From: Pseudanabaena sp. lw0831 | Lineage (GTDB): Bacteria; Cyanobacteriota; Cyanobacteriia; Pseudanabaenales; Pseudanabaenaceae | DNA: 64,000 bases | Assembly (NCBI RefSeq): GCF_016584665.1 | Contig: NZ_BBJB01000114.1 | Location: forward strand, 19,106-83,105 | Direction: 5' to 3' | Shown here: in pieces, positions 52,375 through 61,319 of the stretch | Numbering within the stretch: position 1 is the stretch's first letter | Layout of the letters: each line of letters begins with the position of its first letter | Notes under the pieces: generated by a model | What the model saw: the letters and a program-made list of their open reading frames with translations, nothing else | Database searches by the model: none | What the model was told of the DNA's origin: nothing | Position numbers and translations under genes: made by a program

Positions 52375-52580
52375 GCGATCTCCCAACCAACCACCAATAA
52401 AGTACAACGCGATCGCCCATCACTCCTCAACAACGCGATCGCTCAATCACCAAACCAGCATCAACACGATCGCCCAACCATCCAGAAACCCAAACGCGAT
52501 CGCACAATCATTTCACAAAAAATGCGATCGCCTAACCACCCACTAAAAAACATGATCGCACAATCACTCATCAAGCAGTA
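52375..52580. repeat. HIP1 tandem array 2
   Basis: About seven HIP1-like units (GCGATCGC, ACGATCGC, ATGATCGC), each followed by C(C/A/T)CAA(T/C)CA-type bases. Bases 52432-52484 match 54137-54189 in array 4 at 52 of 53 positions. Fills most of the gap before TA module 2. Confidence 0.85.
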
Positions 52581-52673
52581 ACAAATAACACTAATAAATT
52601 TGATAACAGTTATTGCTATTTACTGTTATTGCAGCGAGAATATTGATATCAAGATTATTAGAGGACTGAATTT

Positions 52674-52931
52674 ATGAATGTGTCTCTAACGCCTGAGCTA
52701 GAAAGCTTTATACAGGGAAAGGTTAATACTGGCTTGTACTATTCGGCTAGTGAAGTTGTACGTGAGGGGTTGAGATTGTTGCAAGAACGAGATCAACTTC
52801 AGCAGTTGCGTTTGCAGGAGTTACGTCAAGATATTCAGGCGGGTTTAGATAGTGGTGATGCTACGCCCCTTGATATACAGGCAGTAAAGGCAAAGGCACG
52901 GCAGCGCAAGCAACAGAAGCAGGTGCAATAA
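52674..52931 (+). CDS. parD: ParD-family antitoxin (TA module 2)
   Basis: An 85-residue ribbon-helix-helix protein. The N-terminus MNVSLTPELESFIQGKVNTG and ASEVVREGLRLLQERD match ParD and CopG-like antitoxins; the C-terminal tail is Gln/Lys-rich. It overlaps the ParE gene by 1 base (stop 52931/start 52931). It represses its own promoter with the toxin as co-repressor in characterised pairs. Confidence 0.92.
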   Translation: MNVSLTPELESFIQGKVNTGLYYSASEVVREGLRLLQERDQLQQLRLQELRQDIQAGLDSGDATPLDIQAVKAKARQRKQQKQVQ

Positions 52932-53227
52932 TGGCAATCATTCTGAAGCGTCCGCTTGCTGAGTTGGATTTGCTGGATATTTGGGATTATATTGCGGATG
53001 ATAGTCCAGATAGAGCAGATGATTTTTTAGATCGAATAGAAAGTAAGTTGTTAACTTTGGCTCAGAATTCGGGTTTGGGGCGGAAAAGACCTGAGTTATT
53101 GTCAGATTTACGGAGCTTTCCTATTGGTAATTATGTGGTGTTTTATCATGAGATTGAGGGTGGTATTGATGTGATTAGGTTGCTTCATGGTTCAAGAGAT
53201 ATTGAGCAAGTATTTAAACAGAACTAA
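52931..53227 (+). CDS. parE: ParE-family toxin (TA module 2)
   Basis: A 98-residue toxin: RPLAELDLLDIWDYIADDSP, then RADDFLDRIESKLLTLAQ, GLGRKRPELLSDLRSFPIG, NYVVFYHEIEGGIDVIRLLHGSRD. This is the classic ParE layout; ParE poisons DNA gyrase. Translation is coupled with parD. Confidence 0.92.
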   Translation: MAIILKRPLAELDLLDIWDYIADDSPDRADDFLDRIESKLLTLAQNSGLGRKRPELLSDLRSFPIGNYVVFYHEIEGGIDVIRLLHGSRDIEQVFKQN

Positions 53228-53229
53228 TG

Positions 53230-53460
53230 CAGGGCGATCGCCCAATCACTCACTAACAAACACGATCGCCCAATCATCTCCTCAAAAAACACGATCGCCA
53301 AACCACTCACAAAAAATTACAACACGATCGCCAAATTACTCCACTCAATAAACGCGATCGCCTAACCATCCCCATCACCCAAAATGCGATCAGCCAATCA
53401 CACACTACAAAACGCGATCAGCTAATTACCCCCTCATAAGAACGCGATCAGTAAATCAAT
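53230..53460. repeat. HIP1 tandem array 3
   Basis: About eight units; the first five carry CGATCGC and the last three carry GCGATCAG in its place. Sits between the parDE module and the oppositely oriented TA module 3. Confidence 0.8.
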
Positions 53461-53463
53461 CAT

Positions 53464-53763
53464 TTAATTTAATCTAATACGCCATTTTTTAGGATTTTGA
53501 GAACAGTGAAAAACAGCGTAGACGGTTATTCTATCTTCAAAATATTCGTAAAAAATAGCGTAAGGAAATCTCCGAACCAAGGCTCTGCGGTAGTTATCAT
53601 AAATGAATCCATATATTTCAGAATTTCTTTCAATAGTTTGGATGGTGGCATCAATACATCGCAAGAACTCTTCTCCTAATCCAAGTTCCCTCTCTTGATA
53701 CCAATCATAGGCTTCTGTAACGTCTTGTTCCGCTTCTGGGAGAATGATTAGGCTTTTAGACAT
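53464..53763 (-). CDS. RelE/ParE-superfamily toxin (TA module 3)
   Basis: A 99-residue toxin with core ILPEAEQDVTEAYDWYQERE, LGEEFLRCIDATIQTIERN, RRALVRRFPYAIFYEYFEDR and ending SQNPKKWRIRLN. Typical of the plasmid-stabilisation RelE/ParE group. It overlaps its antitoxin by 8 bases, on the opposite strand to modules 1 and 2. Confidence 0.88.
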   Translation of the reverse strand: MSKSLIILPEAEQDVTEAYDWYQERELGLGEEFLRCIDATIQTIERNSEIYGFIYDNYRRALVRRFPYAIFYEYFEDRITVYAVFHCSQNPKKWRIRLN

Positions 53764-53980
53764 TTCTTTGACTACGGATTCTTGCTTTTACTGAGTCCCA
53801 AGAACTCGCTAAATTAGGGTCTTGTGAGTGAGCTATTTTTCTTTTAGATAGTTCTTCTTTTTGCCAATCCAGCACAGGAATATTTGCTGGTTGAGTTGCA
53901 ATGTTATCCCATAAGTCCTCAAGAAGCTGTAGCTTTTCTGAAAGTCCTAGCTCAAAAATCGGTGCAAACTCTACTGTCAT
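53756..53980 (-). CDS. Addiction-module antitoxin (TA module 3)
   Basis: A 74-residue antitoxin of the putative addiction-module component family: LSEKLQLLEDLWDNIA, PVLDWQKEELSKRKIAHSQD, SSWDSVKARIRSQ. Overlaps the toxin by 8 bases, so translation is coupled. Confidence 0.85.
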   Translation of the reverse strand: MTVEFAPIFELGLSEKLQLLEDLWDNIATQPANIPVLDWQKEELSKRKIAHSQDPNLASSWDSVKARIRSQRNV

Positions 53981-54045
53981 AACTGTAAGTCTATGTAGAA
54001 CTAATCAGCTTATTTTACTGCAAAAATAAGAATTTGTGTTGCGAT

Positions 54046-54195
54046 AATGCGATCGCCCCACCACTAATCAAAAAGTACAACGCGATTGACCAATTATCCC
54101 CAAAAAAACACGATCGCCCAATCATCACCCACCAAAACGCGATCGCTCAATCACCAAACCAGCATCAACGCGATCGCCCAACCATCCACCTCACC
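54046..54195. repeat. HIP1 tandem array 4
   Basis: About five units, with a 53-base stretch nearly identical to array 2. Upstream of TA module 3 (minus strand) and close to the end of a hydrolase gene at 54240. Confidence 0.85.
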
Positions 54196-54239
54196 AAATT
54201 AGACTGGCAAGGCTTTTTGAAGACTTATATCAGTATGAA

Positions 54240-55115
54240 TTATTTAGTTTCATTGATGTATTTATTCATTCCATCTCTAAACTGAGTGCTTGCAATCATA
54301 TCTGATATATTGTCATGTCCAAAATCTGGAATTAAAAGAAGTTGCTTGCTATAGGGAGCTGCATTGTAGAGATTTTGACTCATACTAGCTGGATTAGATT
54401 TATCAGAAGTTCCATGAATAATTAAAATAGGTGTTTTCAACGATGAAATCTTACTAATAGAGTCAAATTTTTGGTTTAGAATTAATTCAATTGGGAACAC
54501 CCTATAACCTCTATAAAGTATCTCTTCCAACATAGAAGTAAAAGAACTAACTACAATCAAGCCTCCTATCCCTATCTCTTTAATAGCTAAATCAATCGCA
54601 ACTGCTCCTCCTAATGAAACGCCAAACAAATAAATCTTTTCGCGTGGAATTTCTCTTTTCTCGATTAAATATCTTAAAGCGTTCTCAGCATCCTCATAAA
54701 TACTTAGTTCTGATGGAAAATCTCCCACACTTTGACCATAACCTCGATAATCAAATATAAAGACAGAAAATCCTATCTTTCTAAGTTGCACAACATCTCT
54801 GAGATAAATAGAATTACTAATATTTGTGCCAGATCCATGAAGATATAAGATAGTTCCTAATCCTAGGTTGTCTTTTTCATATGGAAGAAACCACCCATGT
54901 AATTTATCAGGTGAATTGCCTCTACTCATACTAGGAATCCAAACCTCTTCGTATTTAAGATTATATTGTAAAGGTGTTTCTAGAATGTCATAGGTCGGTT
55001 TAAAAATCATTTGTCTCTGTCGTAGAAACAGAAATATACAAGCACCTATGTATAGTGTTAACAGGATTATTCCAAAATCTATTAGCAACTTCTGGAAAAG
55101 TTGATATGTTGTCAT
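54240..55115 (-). CDS. Membrane-anchored alpha/beta hydrolase (ABHD13/17-like)
   Basis: About 291 residues. One N-terminal membrane segment (about 12-32), then an alpha/beta hydrolase fold: LYLHGSGTNIS, FDYRGYGQSVG, nucleophile GVSLGGAV (about 165-172), HGTSDK with the Asp and FGHDN with the His. It resembles bacterial homologues of ABHD13/ABHD17 thioesterase-like proteins; the substrate is unknown. ATG 55115 is preferred. The coding DNA is AT-rich and lacks HIP1, unlike its neighbours. Confidence 0.82.
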   Translation of the reverse strand: MTTYQLFQKLLIDFGIILLTLYIGACIFLFLRQRQMIFKPTYDILETPLQYNLKYEEVWIPSMSRGNSPDKLHGWFLPYEKDNLGLGTILYLHGSGTNISNSIYLRDVVQLRKIGFSVFIFDYRGYGQSVGDFPSELSIYEDAENALRYLIEKREIPREKIYLFGVSLGGAVAIDLAIKEIGIGGLIVVSSFTSMLEEILYRGYRVFPIELILNQKFDSISKISSLKTPILIIHGTSDKSNPASMSQNLYNAAPYSKQLLLIPDFGHDNISDMIASTQFRDGMNKYINETK

Positions 55116-55255
55116 AAAATTTACGATACTGATATTTACCAAGAACAGGAAAAAATAAATACTTCAACAGACATATCATAATAGAAACAGAGGATTGATC
55201 CAAAGCATTTGTCTTTATCGAAATCCTCTGTTTTTGATGGACTACGTGTTGTTAA

Positions 55256-56767
55256 CTACTTCAATCGCTCAATTAACCGATCGCCTACTCTTAGAGCATT
55301 AGCAATAATTGTTAACGCAGGACTCACCGCAGCATTAGACGGAAAGAAACTGCCATCTACAACATAGAGATTATCGAGATCGTGGGCGCGGCAATCGCGA
55401 TCTAAAACGGAAGTTAAAGGATCGTCACCAAAGCGACAGGTTCCGCATTGATTGGCGACCACTTGCAAAGGCGACTCGGCGCGGGGATGCAGGGAGCCAG
55501 TACGGAAACCATCTAGGGACTTCTCGATATTTTTTAAAACATCCGTCCAGCGATAAATTAAGCGATCGTGGGCTTCCGTATTGTTGGGATTGTAATCGAT
55601 GTGGATTTTGTTGTTTTCCCAGCGCACACGATTATTCGAGTCTGGCAAATCCTCCGTTTGCGCCCACCAGCCGATAGAATGGGTGGCTAACTGCTTCAGT
55701 CCAAAGTTGGGCATGAGCTTCGCAACAATGGAAAATACAGGTGGCGATTCTGCAAAAATGATATCGGTGAGCAGCCCACCAGAGTTCTGAATATGTCCCA
55801 TGGGATAGGGAAAATCCGCATCACCCCAATAGAAATCATTCACATAAATAGACTTTTGGAAGGAGCCATTATTGGGCTTCGTGTTGAGTTGTACTACCGA
55901 TGATAAAAGGCTTTTCATCAAATTCCGTCCCACTTGATCGGAGCTATTGGCAAGCCCTTTGGGATGGGAATCATTAGCCGATCGCAACAGCAACGCTGCC
56001 GAATTGATTGCGCCACAGGCAAGCACAACGATATCGCCTAAAAAGAGATAGGACTGTCCGCCCACTTCTGCTTCTACTCCCTTCACCGATCGCCCCGATG
56101 GATTGGTATGTAGACTGATGACTTTGGCTTGGGTTTTCAAAGTGACATTGGCAGACTTTAAGGCAGGGACAAGGCAGCTTTCTTCAGAGTCGCTAGTGGG
56201 GTCATCCTCTTGACGGGTCAAGCCGAGGGGAATTGTGGATGGATGCAAACCTTGATTTGCGATCGCCTCATAGATCTTCTGAATCTCAGGCTCATGACTC
56301 ACCGCAGGATAGGGATATTCAGCGCTATGAGTTGGTTCGGTGCTATCAGTTTGTGACTCACCATGAACCTTATAGAGATTTTCAGCGTCGGTGTAATAAG
56401 GCTCAAATTCGTCATACTTCACGCACCATTCTGGCGAAATCCCTGCTTGATGAGTGACTTCTTCAAAGTCCTTTTCGCGCCGCCGTAATAGCGCCGCACC
56501 ATAGATTTTAGTATTGCCACCGATCGCATAGTTAGTCTGCGGTGAAAATGGCTCGCCTGTGTGGTCATACCATTGTTCGGGAGCATGATAGCGATCGCGT
56601 TGAAAGATATCGATATTGCTACGATTCTGTTCTTCAAGGGGCATAAAGTCACCGCGTTCTAGAATCAGAATTTTCTTGCCTGTGGAAGCCAGTTTATAGG
56701 CAAGGGTTCCTCCACCCGCGCCAGTTCCTACAATAATCACATCGTAATAATTGTCGTCAATAATCAT
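55256..56767 (-). CDS. GMC-family FAD oxidoreductase
   Basis: A 503-residue GMC (glucose-methanol-choline) flavoenzyme. N-terminal dinucleotide motif VGTGAGGGTLAYKLAS (about 13-28), FAD-contact ILERGDF, and the C-terminal block LYVVDGSFFPSNAAVSPALTI (about 464-484). The substrate (alcohol, sugar or sterol-like) cannot be read. A cysteine pair CGTCRFGDDP before the catalytic region is typical of a subgroup of bacterial members. Contains HIP1 sites. Confidence 0.88.
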   Translation of the reverse strand: MIIDDNYYDVIIVGTGAGGGTLAYKLASTGKKILILERGDFMPLEEQNRSNIDIFQRDRYHAPEQWYDHTGEPFSPQTNYAIGGNTKIYGAALLRRREKDFEEVTHQAGISPEWCVKYDEFEPYYTDAENLYKVHGESQTDSTEPTHSAEYPYPAVSHEPEIQKIYEAIANQGLHPSTIPLGLTRQEDDPTSDSEESCLVPALKSANVTLKTQAKVISLHTNPSGRSVKGVEAEVGGQSYLFLGDIVVLACGAINSAALLLRSANDSHPKGLANSSDQVGRNLMKSLLSSVVQLNTKPNNGSFQKSIYVNDFYWGDADFPYPMGHIQNSGGLLTDIIFAESPPVFSIVAKLMPNFGLKQLATHSIGWWAQTEDLPDSNNRVRWENNKIHIDYNPNNTEAHDRLIYRWTDVLKNIEKSLDGFRTGSLHPRAESPLQVVANQCGTCRFGDDPLTSVLDRDCRAHDLDNLYVVDGSFFPSNAAVSPALTIIANALRVGDRLIERLK

Positions 56768-56879
56768 TAGGTTTCTCTTGGGTTTACTATTGAGTTTAAA
56801 GGTCAGCTTTATACTTAATTTTCAGAGTTTATACAATTGGATGGCTACGAATATTTCATAAATACAACTGGGTAATTCT

Positions 56880-57344
56880 ATGCTAGATTTCAGGCTGATT
56901 TTTTTCTACATCTTGCCCCGATTATTCCTCAATACGCTAGTAAGTGGGATCATTTGTTTAATTGTCGGGTCGGCAGTAGGTTTGGTTGTCGGTTTGTTAC
57001 GGCGACGCGTTAAAGAGACTTTATTCGTGAGCTGTACCAGCGCTTTCTTTGGTTGTTTGGTGGTCTTCATCACACCTTGGCTAGCACAGCCAATCTCTTC
57101 CTACCTACAGGCATTAAAGGGACAAGGTGGTGGTTTGGGGACTTATGTAGAGCTGTTTTTTGTCTTGATTGGTGGCTTTGCGGGGAGCGCGATCGCCAGT
57201 ATTTTCTGCTTTCGGCAATGCCTAGGTCTTAAGAAGAAATTGGTAATCACGATTTTAGCTTGTACCTATGTTCTGCAATCTATCTCACTTTATTATCATT
57301 ATTTCTCTTGGTGTCCATCCGCTTCTTCCTACTGTACGTTTTAG
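56880..57344 (+). CDS. Hypothetical small membrane protein
   Basis: A 154-residue protein with four hydrophobic segments (about 12-42, 51-66, 86-108, 117-140) and no recognisable motif. A short Arg-rich loop (RRRVKE, about 41-46) would be cytoplasmic. The C-terminus is Cys/Ser-rich. I recognise no family. Its position between convergent and divergent neighbours gives no clue. Confidence 0.55.
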   Translation: MLDFRLIFFYILPRLFLNTLVSGIICLIVGSAVGLVVGLLRRRVKETLFVSCTSAFFGCLVVFITPWLAQPISSYLQALKGQGGGLGTYVELFFVLIGGFAGSAIASIFCFRQCLGLKKKLVITILACTYVLQSISLYYHYFSWCPSASSYCTF

Positions 57345-57484
57345 GAGATGGGAAAAAGCTAATCGGTTAGTGTAGCTAATTTTTCGCCACTTGCAAAATT
57401 CAATTTTGCTGTAATGCGTTAAAAAATCAAATTTCTTTGAAATGAAAAAATAAAGACACCAACCTAATCGCTAATGCCCCATAA

Positions 57485-58102
57485 TCACTGCCACACATAA
57501 ATCAAAATAAACAATGCAATCCAAATCACATCGACAAAGTGCCAAAATAGTGAAGTGGATTCGACTCCGAACTCTCCTTTTGCATAATTATTAGGAAAGA
57601 ACGATCGCACCAGCATGATTAGCTGCAACAGCACGCCAGTCAAAACGTGTAAGCCGTGAAAGCCAGTGAGCAAATAAAACGTGCCGCCAAACACGCCATC
57701 ATTAAAGCCAAAGGTTAAACCATTCCATTCCACGGCTTGACCATAAAGGAAGTAACTACCCATAGCGATCGTTAGTAGCCAGAAGGCGCGAAAGCCCCAA
57801 AGATTATTTTTATGGAGAAATTTTTCGGCAAGATAGATGGTGAAACTACTGGAAACTAGAACTACTGTGTTAATTGCAGGTTCTCGGATTTCTAAGCCTG
57901 TTACACCGGCAGGAAGCCAATTAAGGGAAGTTGTTTTGTAAACAATGTAGCCAGCAAAAAAGCTCAGGAAGATGACGCTTTCAGAAAGCAGGAAGACCAC
58001 AAAGCCGAACATGCGGTTATCGGGATGCTCGTGATGTGCGGCTTCGTGGGCGACTTCTAAAATGGGATTAGAACTATCAAGAGAAATATTAACTGGTTGC
58101 AT
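57485..58102 (-). CDS. ctaE: Haem-copper oxidase subunit III (alternative oxidase operon)
   Basis: A 205-residue membrane protein with five spans. Conserved HEHPDNRMFGF-like start (ahead of TM1), LLTGFHGLHVLTG (about 142-154) and the C-terminal ESTSLFWHFVDVIWIALF. It stabilises subunit I. Its start overlaps ctaD by 14 bases, so translation is coupled. Last gene of the operon ctaC-ctaD-ctaE. Confidence 0.92.
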   Translation of the reverse strand: MQPVNISLDSSNPILEVAHEAAHHEHPDNRMFGFVVFLLSESVIFLSFFAGYIVYKTTSLNWLPAGVTGLEIREPAINTVVLVSSSFTIYLAEKFLHKNNLWGFRAFWLLTIAMGSYFLYGQAVEWNGLTFGFNDGVFGGTFYLLTGFHGLHVLTGVLLQLIMLVRSFFPNNYAKGEFGVESTSLFWHFVDVIWIALFILIYVWQ

Positions 58103-59765
58103 GAGCTACCTCCAATTTATTAGGATTAGAAACTAAGGGTTCATCTTTGCCATAGCCGTAGGGTTCCGAAATTACGATCGGTAATTCTTCAAAGTTCTCA
58201 TGGGATGGTGGTGAAGAAATTAGCCATTCCAAACCGATCGCCCGCCAAGGATTTTTGGGAGCTTTTTCACCCTGTACCCAAGAGCCAATCATGTTGAGCA
58301 GAAATGGCAATGTCGATATCCCTAATAGAAAGCCGCCTAAACTGGCAATCACATTCCAAAAAGCAAACTCTGGATCGTAGGAGGCAACGCGACGCGGCAT
58401 TCCTTGTAATCCGAGGGGATGCATTGGGAAGAAACAGGCATTAGTTCCAATAAAAGTGAGGATGAAATGTAATTTGCCTAAGCCTTCGGAATACATCCGT
58501 CCCGTCATTTTAGGGAACCAATGATATATCCCTGCATAAATCCCTAGGACAGTCGCGCCATAAATTACATAGTGGAAATGCCCGACCACAAAATAAGTAT
58601 TGTTCACATGAATATCCACAGGAACCGCCGCTAGCATGATGCCTGTGATACCTGCGAATACAAACATCACCAACGCACCTAATCCGAACAGCATCGCCGT
58701 AGTCAGCTTGATTTTGCCGCCCCAGATTGTCGCAACCCATGCGAAAACTTTAATTCCTGTCGGCACAGAAATCAACATTGTCGTCGCCATGAATAGCATC
58801 CGCATCCAGCTAGGTGTTCCACTAGCAAACATATGGTGTACCCAAACTACAGCACTCAATCCCGTAATAATCAACGAAGATACCGCCACAACTTTGTAAC
58901 CAAAGAGAGGCTTACGCGCATAGACAGGGAAAATCTCTGAGAAAATCCCAAATACAGGCAGAATAATTACATAGACCGCAGGATGGGAATAGAACCAGAA
59001 AAAGTGTTGAAAGAGAATGGGATCGCCGCCCTTAGAGGGATCGAAGAAACTAGTTCCAAAGGTCAAATCTGATAGAAGCATCACTGCGCCTGCGGTCAAG
59101 GCGGGCAATCCAAATAACTGAATTATCTGCGCGGCAAGAACTGTCCATACAAACACAGGCATTTTGAACCAAGTCATTCCTGTAGTTCGCATTCTGAAAA
59201 TCGTGGTCACAAAGTTAATCGCGCCCATAATCGAAGCGACACCCGAAATCGCAACTGCAAGCAACCAAAGGAACTGACCGTTAATCAAATTCCCCGTAGG
59301 ATTTTGCAAACTTACAGGTGGATAAGCCCACCAGCCCGATTGCGAAGATCCTCCAGGAATGAAGAAGCTTGCCATCAGGATAATCCCAAACACAGGAACC
59401 ATCCAAAAGGCAACGGCATTTAGTTTCGGGAAAGCCATATCACGAGCGCCGATCATCAATGGCACTAGGTAATTGGATATCCCTAAAAGTACGGGAAATG
59501 TCCAGAGAAACAGCATGATCGTGCCGTGCATCGTGAACATGGAGTTATACACAGCGCGATCGACCAGATCCGATTCAGGCGTAATCAGTTCGCCCCGAAT
59601 CACCATCGCCAGAACGCCACCAATGAGAAAGAAGAAAAAGGAAGTAACGATATACTGAATCCCAATCACTTTATGATCGGTACTAAACCCAAAAAATCGC
59701 CGCCAGTTTTCAGGCTTCTCTGGTGGTCGAGTGTCAGCGATCGCATCAATAGAAATATTTGCCAT
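58089..59765 (-). CDS. ctaD: Haem-copper oxidase subunit I, A2 type
   Basis: A 558-residue subunit with twelve membrane spans. Metal ligands are visible: H80 and H398 (low-spin haem), H261, H310 and H311 (CuB) and H396 (high-spin haem). The D-channel glutamate region reads Y259-S-H-P-A263-V-Y265; this YSHPxVY pattern marks A2-type oxidases, which lack the usual Glu and use a Tyr/Ser pair. Y265 is the cross-linked Tyr position. It reduces O2 to water with proton pumping; here the electron donor is probably quinol (see ctaC). Confidence 0.95.
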   Translation of the reverse strand: MANISIDAIADTRPPEKPENWRRFFGFSTDHKVIGIQYIVTSFFFFLIGGVLAMVIRGELITPESDLVDRAVYNSMFTMHGTIMLFLWTFPVLLGISNYLVPLMIGARDMAFPKLNAVAFWMVPVFGIILMASFFIPGGSSQSGWWAYPPVSLQNPTGNLINGQFLWLLAVAISGVASIMGAINFVTTIFRMRTTGMTWFKMPVFVWTVLAAQIIQLFGLPALTAGAVMLLSDLTFGTSFFDPSKGGDPILFQHFFWFYSHPAVYVIILPVFGIFSEIFPVYARKPLFGYKVVAVSSLIITGLSAVVWVHHMFASGTPSWMRMLFMATTMLISVPTGIKVFAWVATIWGGKIKLTTAMLFGLGALVMFVFAGITGIMLAAVPVDIHVNNTYFVVGHFHYVIYGATVLGIYAGIYHWFPKMTGRMYSEGLGKLHFILTFIGTNACFFPMHPLGLQGMPRRVASYDPEFAFWNVIASLGGFLLGISTLPFLLNMIGSWVQGEKAPKNPWRAIGLEWLISSPPSHENFEELPIVISEPYGYGKDEPLVSNPNKLEVAHATS

Positions 59766-59784
59766 GAGTAACTCTCTTAAAAGT

Positions 59785-60699
59785 TTAATTAGAACTTGAA
59801 TAATTAACCACAGGCGGAGCCGCAGGTACGACCGTTGCCCAATTCTGATTACCCTTTAGAGACCGAATCGCATACTCATTAGAAGCGCGATTATAAGCTG
59901 GTGTTAGAACTGCCCTAGATGCCTCAGCCAACCATTGCTGGTATTCTTCAGGAGACTGCACCACCACATCAGTTTGCATCGCTGCGAAATAAGTACCGCT
60001 ATATTGCGAATCCCGCAAACGATATTTACCTTCACGAATTGGCGTAAATTCAAAATCAATAACGCGCCCAGGAATCACATCTTGCTTCACACGAAAAGCA
60101 GGGATATACAAGCCATGCAGCACATCTTCCGAATGAAGTACTAACTTAATCCTACGATTATTGGGTAAATGTAATTCTGTACTACTAACATCGATACTAG
60201 TGCCTTTGCCATAAACAAATTCCCACGACCATTGCCGCGCAAATACATCAATTTTTTCTATAGTTGCAGTTTCATCTCGATTAATCGATGCTGCATCTGT
60301 CGCCGCCATGATATGTCCATGATGAGCGTGTTCCATTGGTCCTAAGATCGACATCTGGTCATAGATTTGATAGCTATAGGCAGCAATCCAAATCACCAAG
60401 GCAAAGGGAATCGCAGTCCAGATGATTTCTAATTTGACATTGCCCTCAATGTGGGGACCATCACTAAAATCATATTTTTCGGAGCGTTGAAACAAAACCG
60501 AATAGGTCAAAGTGCCAACCACACCGAGAAAAATAAAAGTTCCCAATGTCACCAAAAAGCTGAATAGGTTATCCACCAAAATCGATTCTGCCGAAGCTTG
60601 CGGTGGGAACCATGTATAGGCAGCTTGTCCCATCCAGAGACTGATGAGGGCGATCGCGATCGCAATCCCACCTAAAATTAAAACTGTGCGAAGTTTCAT
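59785..60699 (-). CDS. ctaC: Haem-copper oxidase subunit II lacking the CuA site
   Basis: A 304-residue subunit II with two N-terminal membrane spans (about 8-24, 45-65) and another near 95-110, then the cupredoxin domain. H195 (DVLHG) and M241 are kept, but the CuA block reads D230-S-Q232-Y-S234-G-T-Y-F238: both Cys, the Glu and the second His are replaced. So no CuA can form and cytochrome c is unlikely as donor; a quinol-oxidising subunit II, as in cyanobacterial alternative respiratory oxidase (ARTO), fits. Precedes ctaD by 19 bases. Confidence 0.92.
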   Translation of the reverse strand: MKLRTVLILGGIAIAIALISLWMGQAAYTWFPPQASAESILVDNLFSFLVTLGTFIFLGVVGTLTYSVLFQRSEKYDFSDGPHIEGNVKLEIIWTAIPFALVIWIAAYSYQIYDQMSILGPMEHAHHGHIMAATDAASINRDETATIEKIDVFARQWSWEFVYGKGTSIDVSSTELHLPNNRRIKLVLHSEDVLHGLYIPAFRVKQDVIPGRVIDFEFTPIREGKYRLRDSQYSGTYFAAMQTDVVVQSPEEYQQWLAEASRAVLTPAYNRASNEYAIRSLKGNQNWATVVPAAPPVVNYSSSN

Positions 60700-60707
60700 A
60701 GATCTCC

Positions 60708-61319
60708 CTATTTCAGTAACTGATTGAGATCAACATCTTTACTTATACGCAATATGCGATCGGCGGTGATATGCACCCCAAACTCCGAAGCAAGCTGTGC
60801 GCCTAAAGTCCCATGGGCAAACATGATCGCAAAAATCGCTAATCCTGCTAATAGATAGCTCCATTGCACCTGCTGACCCATATCCTTGCGCCAGAGAAAG
60901 CGCTGAAACCCACGCCATACAGTCATGCCCACAATGAGCGCAAGCAATAAAACGCCGCCTACACCATGCCAGATCATCGTCTCCATCGCTTGAAAACCCC
61001 AAGCGCTTTTCACATTTGGATCGGGAGTGGCTAGCAAGATCTCGTAAAAGCCAGCAGCCACAGTGAAGAAGGTGATGATCGATGCGGCGACCATATTGTA
61101 CCAACCGACATCAAAAAAGTTGGAACGAGCCGCAGGGATCGCTAGAAACTTGAATAAGGGCTTTTCAAGAACAAAAAACACACCGACAAAATCAAACCCG
61201 ATCGCAACAATAAACAAACCCAAAGTCATGTGAACAAGATTGGGATGAATGGGAATTGCATATGGTAATCCATTCGCTCCCAACTGACTACCTAACTGAT
61301 TAATCAAGTCTGGATTCAC
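60708..61319 (-). CDS. DUF2231-type membrane protein in the oxidase operon
   Basis: A 203-residue protein with about four to five membrane spans and the DUF2231 signature IPIHPNLVHMTLGLF near the N-terminus, plus further His (IWHGVGGVL, FAHGTLG). Conserved His in membrane helices suggests haem or quinone binding, but this is not established. GTG start 61319 overlaps the upstream gene by 4 bases (GTGA) and its stop lies 8 bases before ctaC. Operon position implies a role with the oxidase. Confidence 0.8.
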   Translation of the reverse strand: MNPDLINQLGSQLGANGLPYAIPIHPNLVHMTLGLFIVAIGFDFVGVFFVLEKPLFKFLAIPAARSNFFDVGWYNMVAASIITFFTVAAGFYEILLATPDPNVKSAWGFQAMETMIWHGVGGVLLLALIVGMTVWRGFQRFLWRKDMGQQVQWSYLLAGLAIFAIMFAHGTLGAQLASEFGVHITADRILRISKDVDLNQLLK

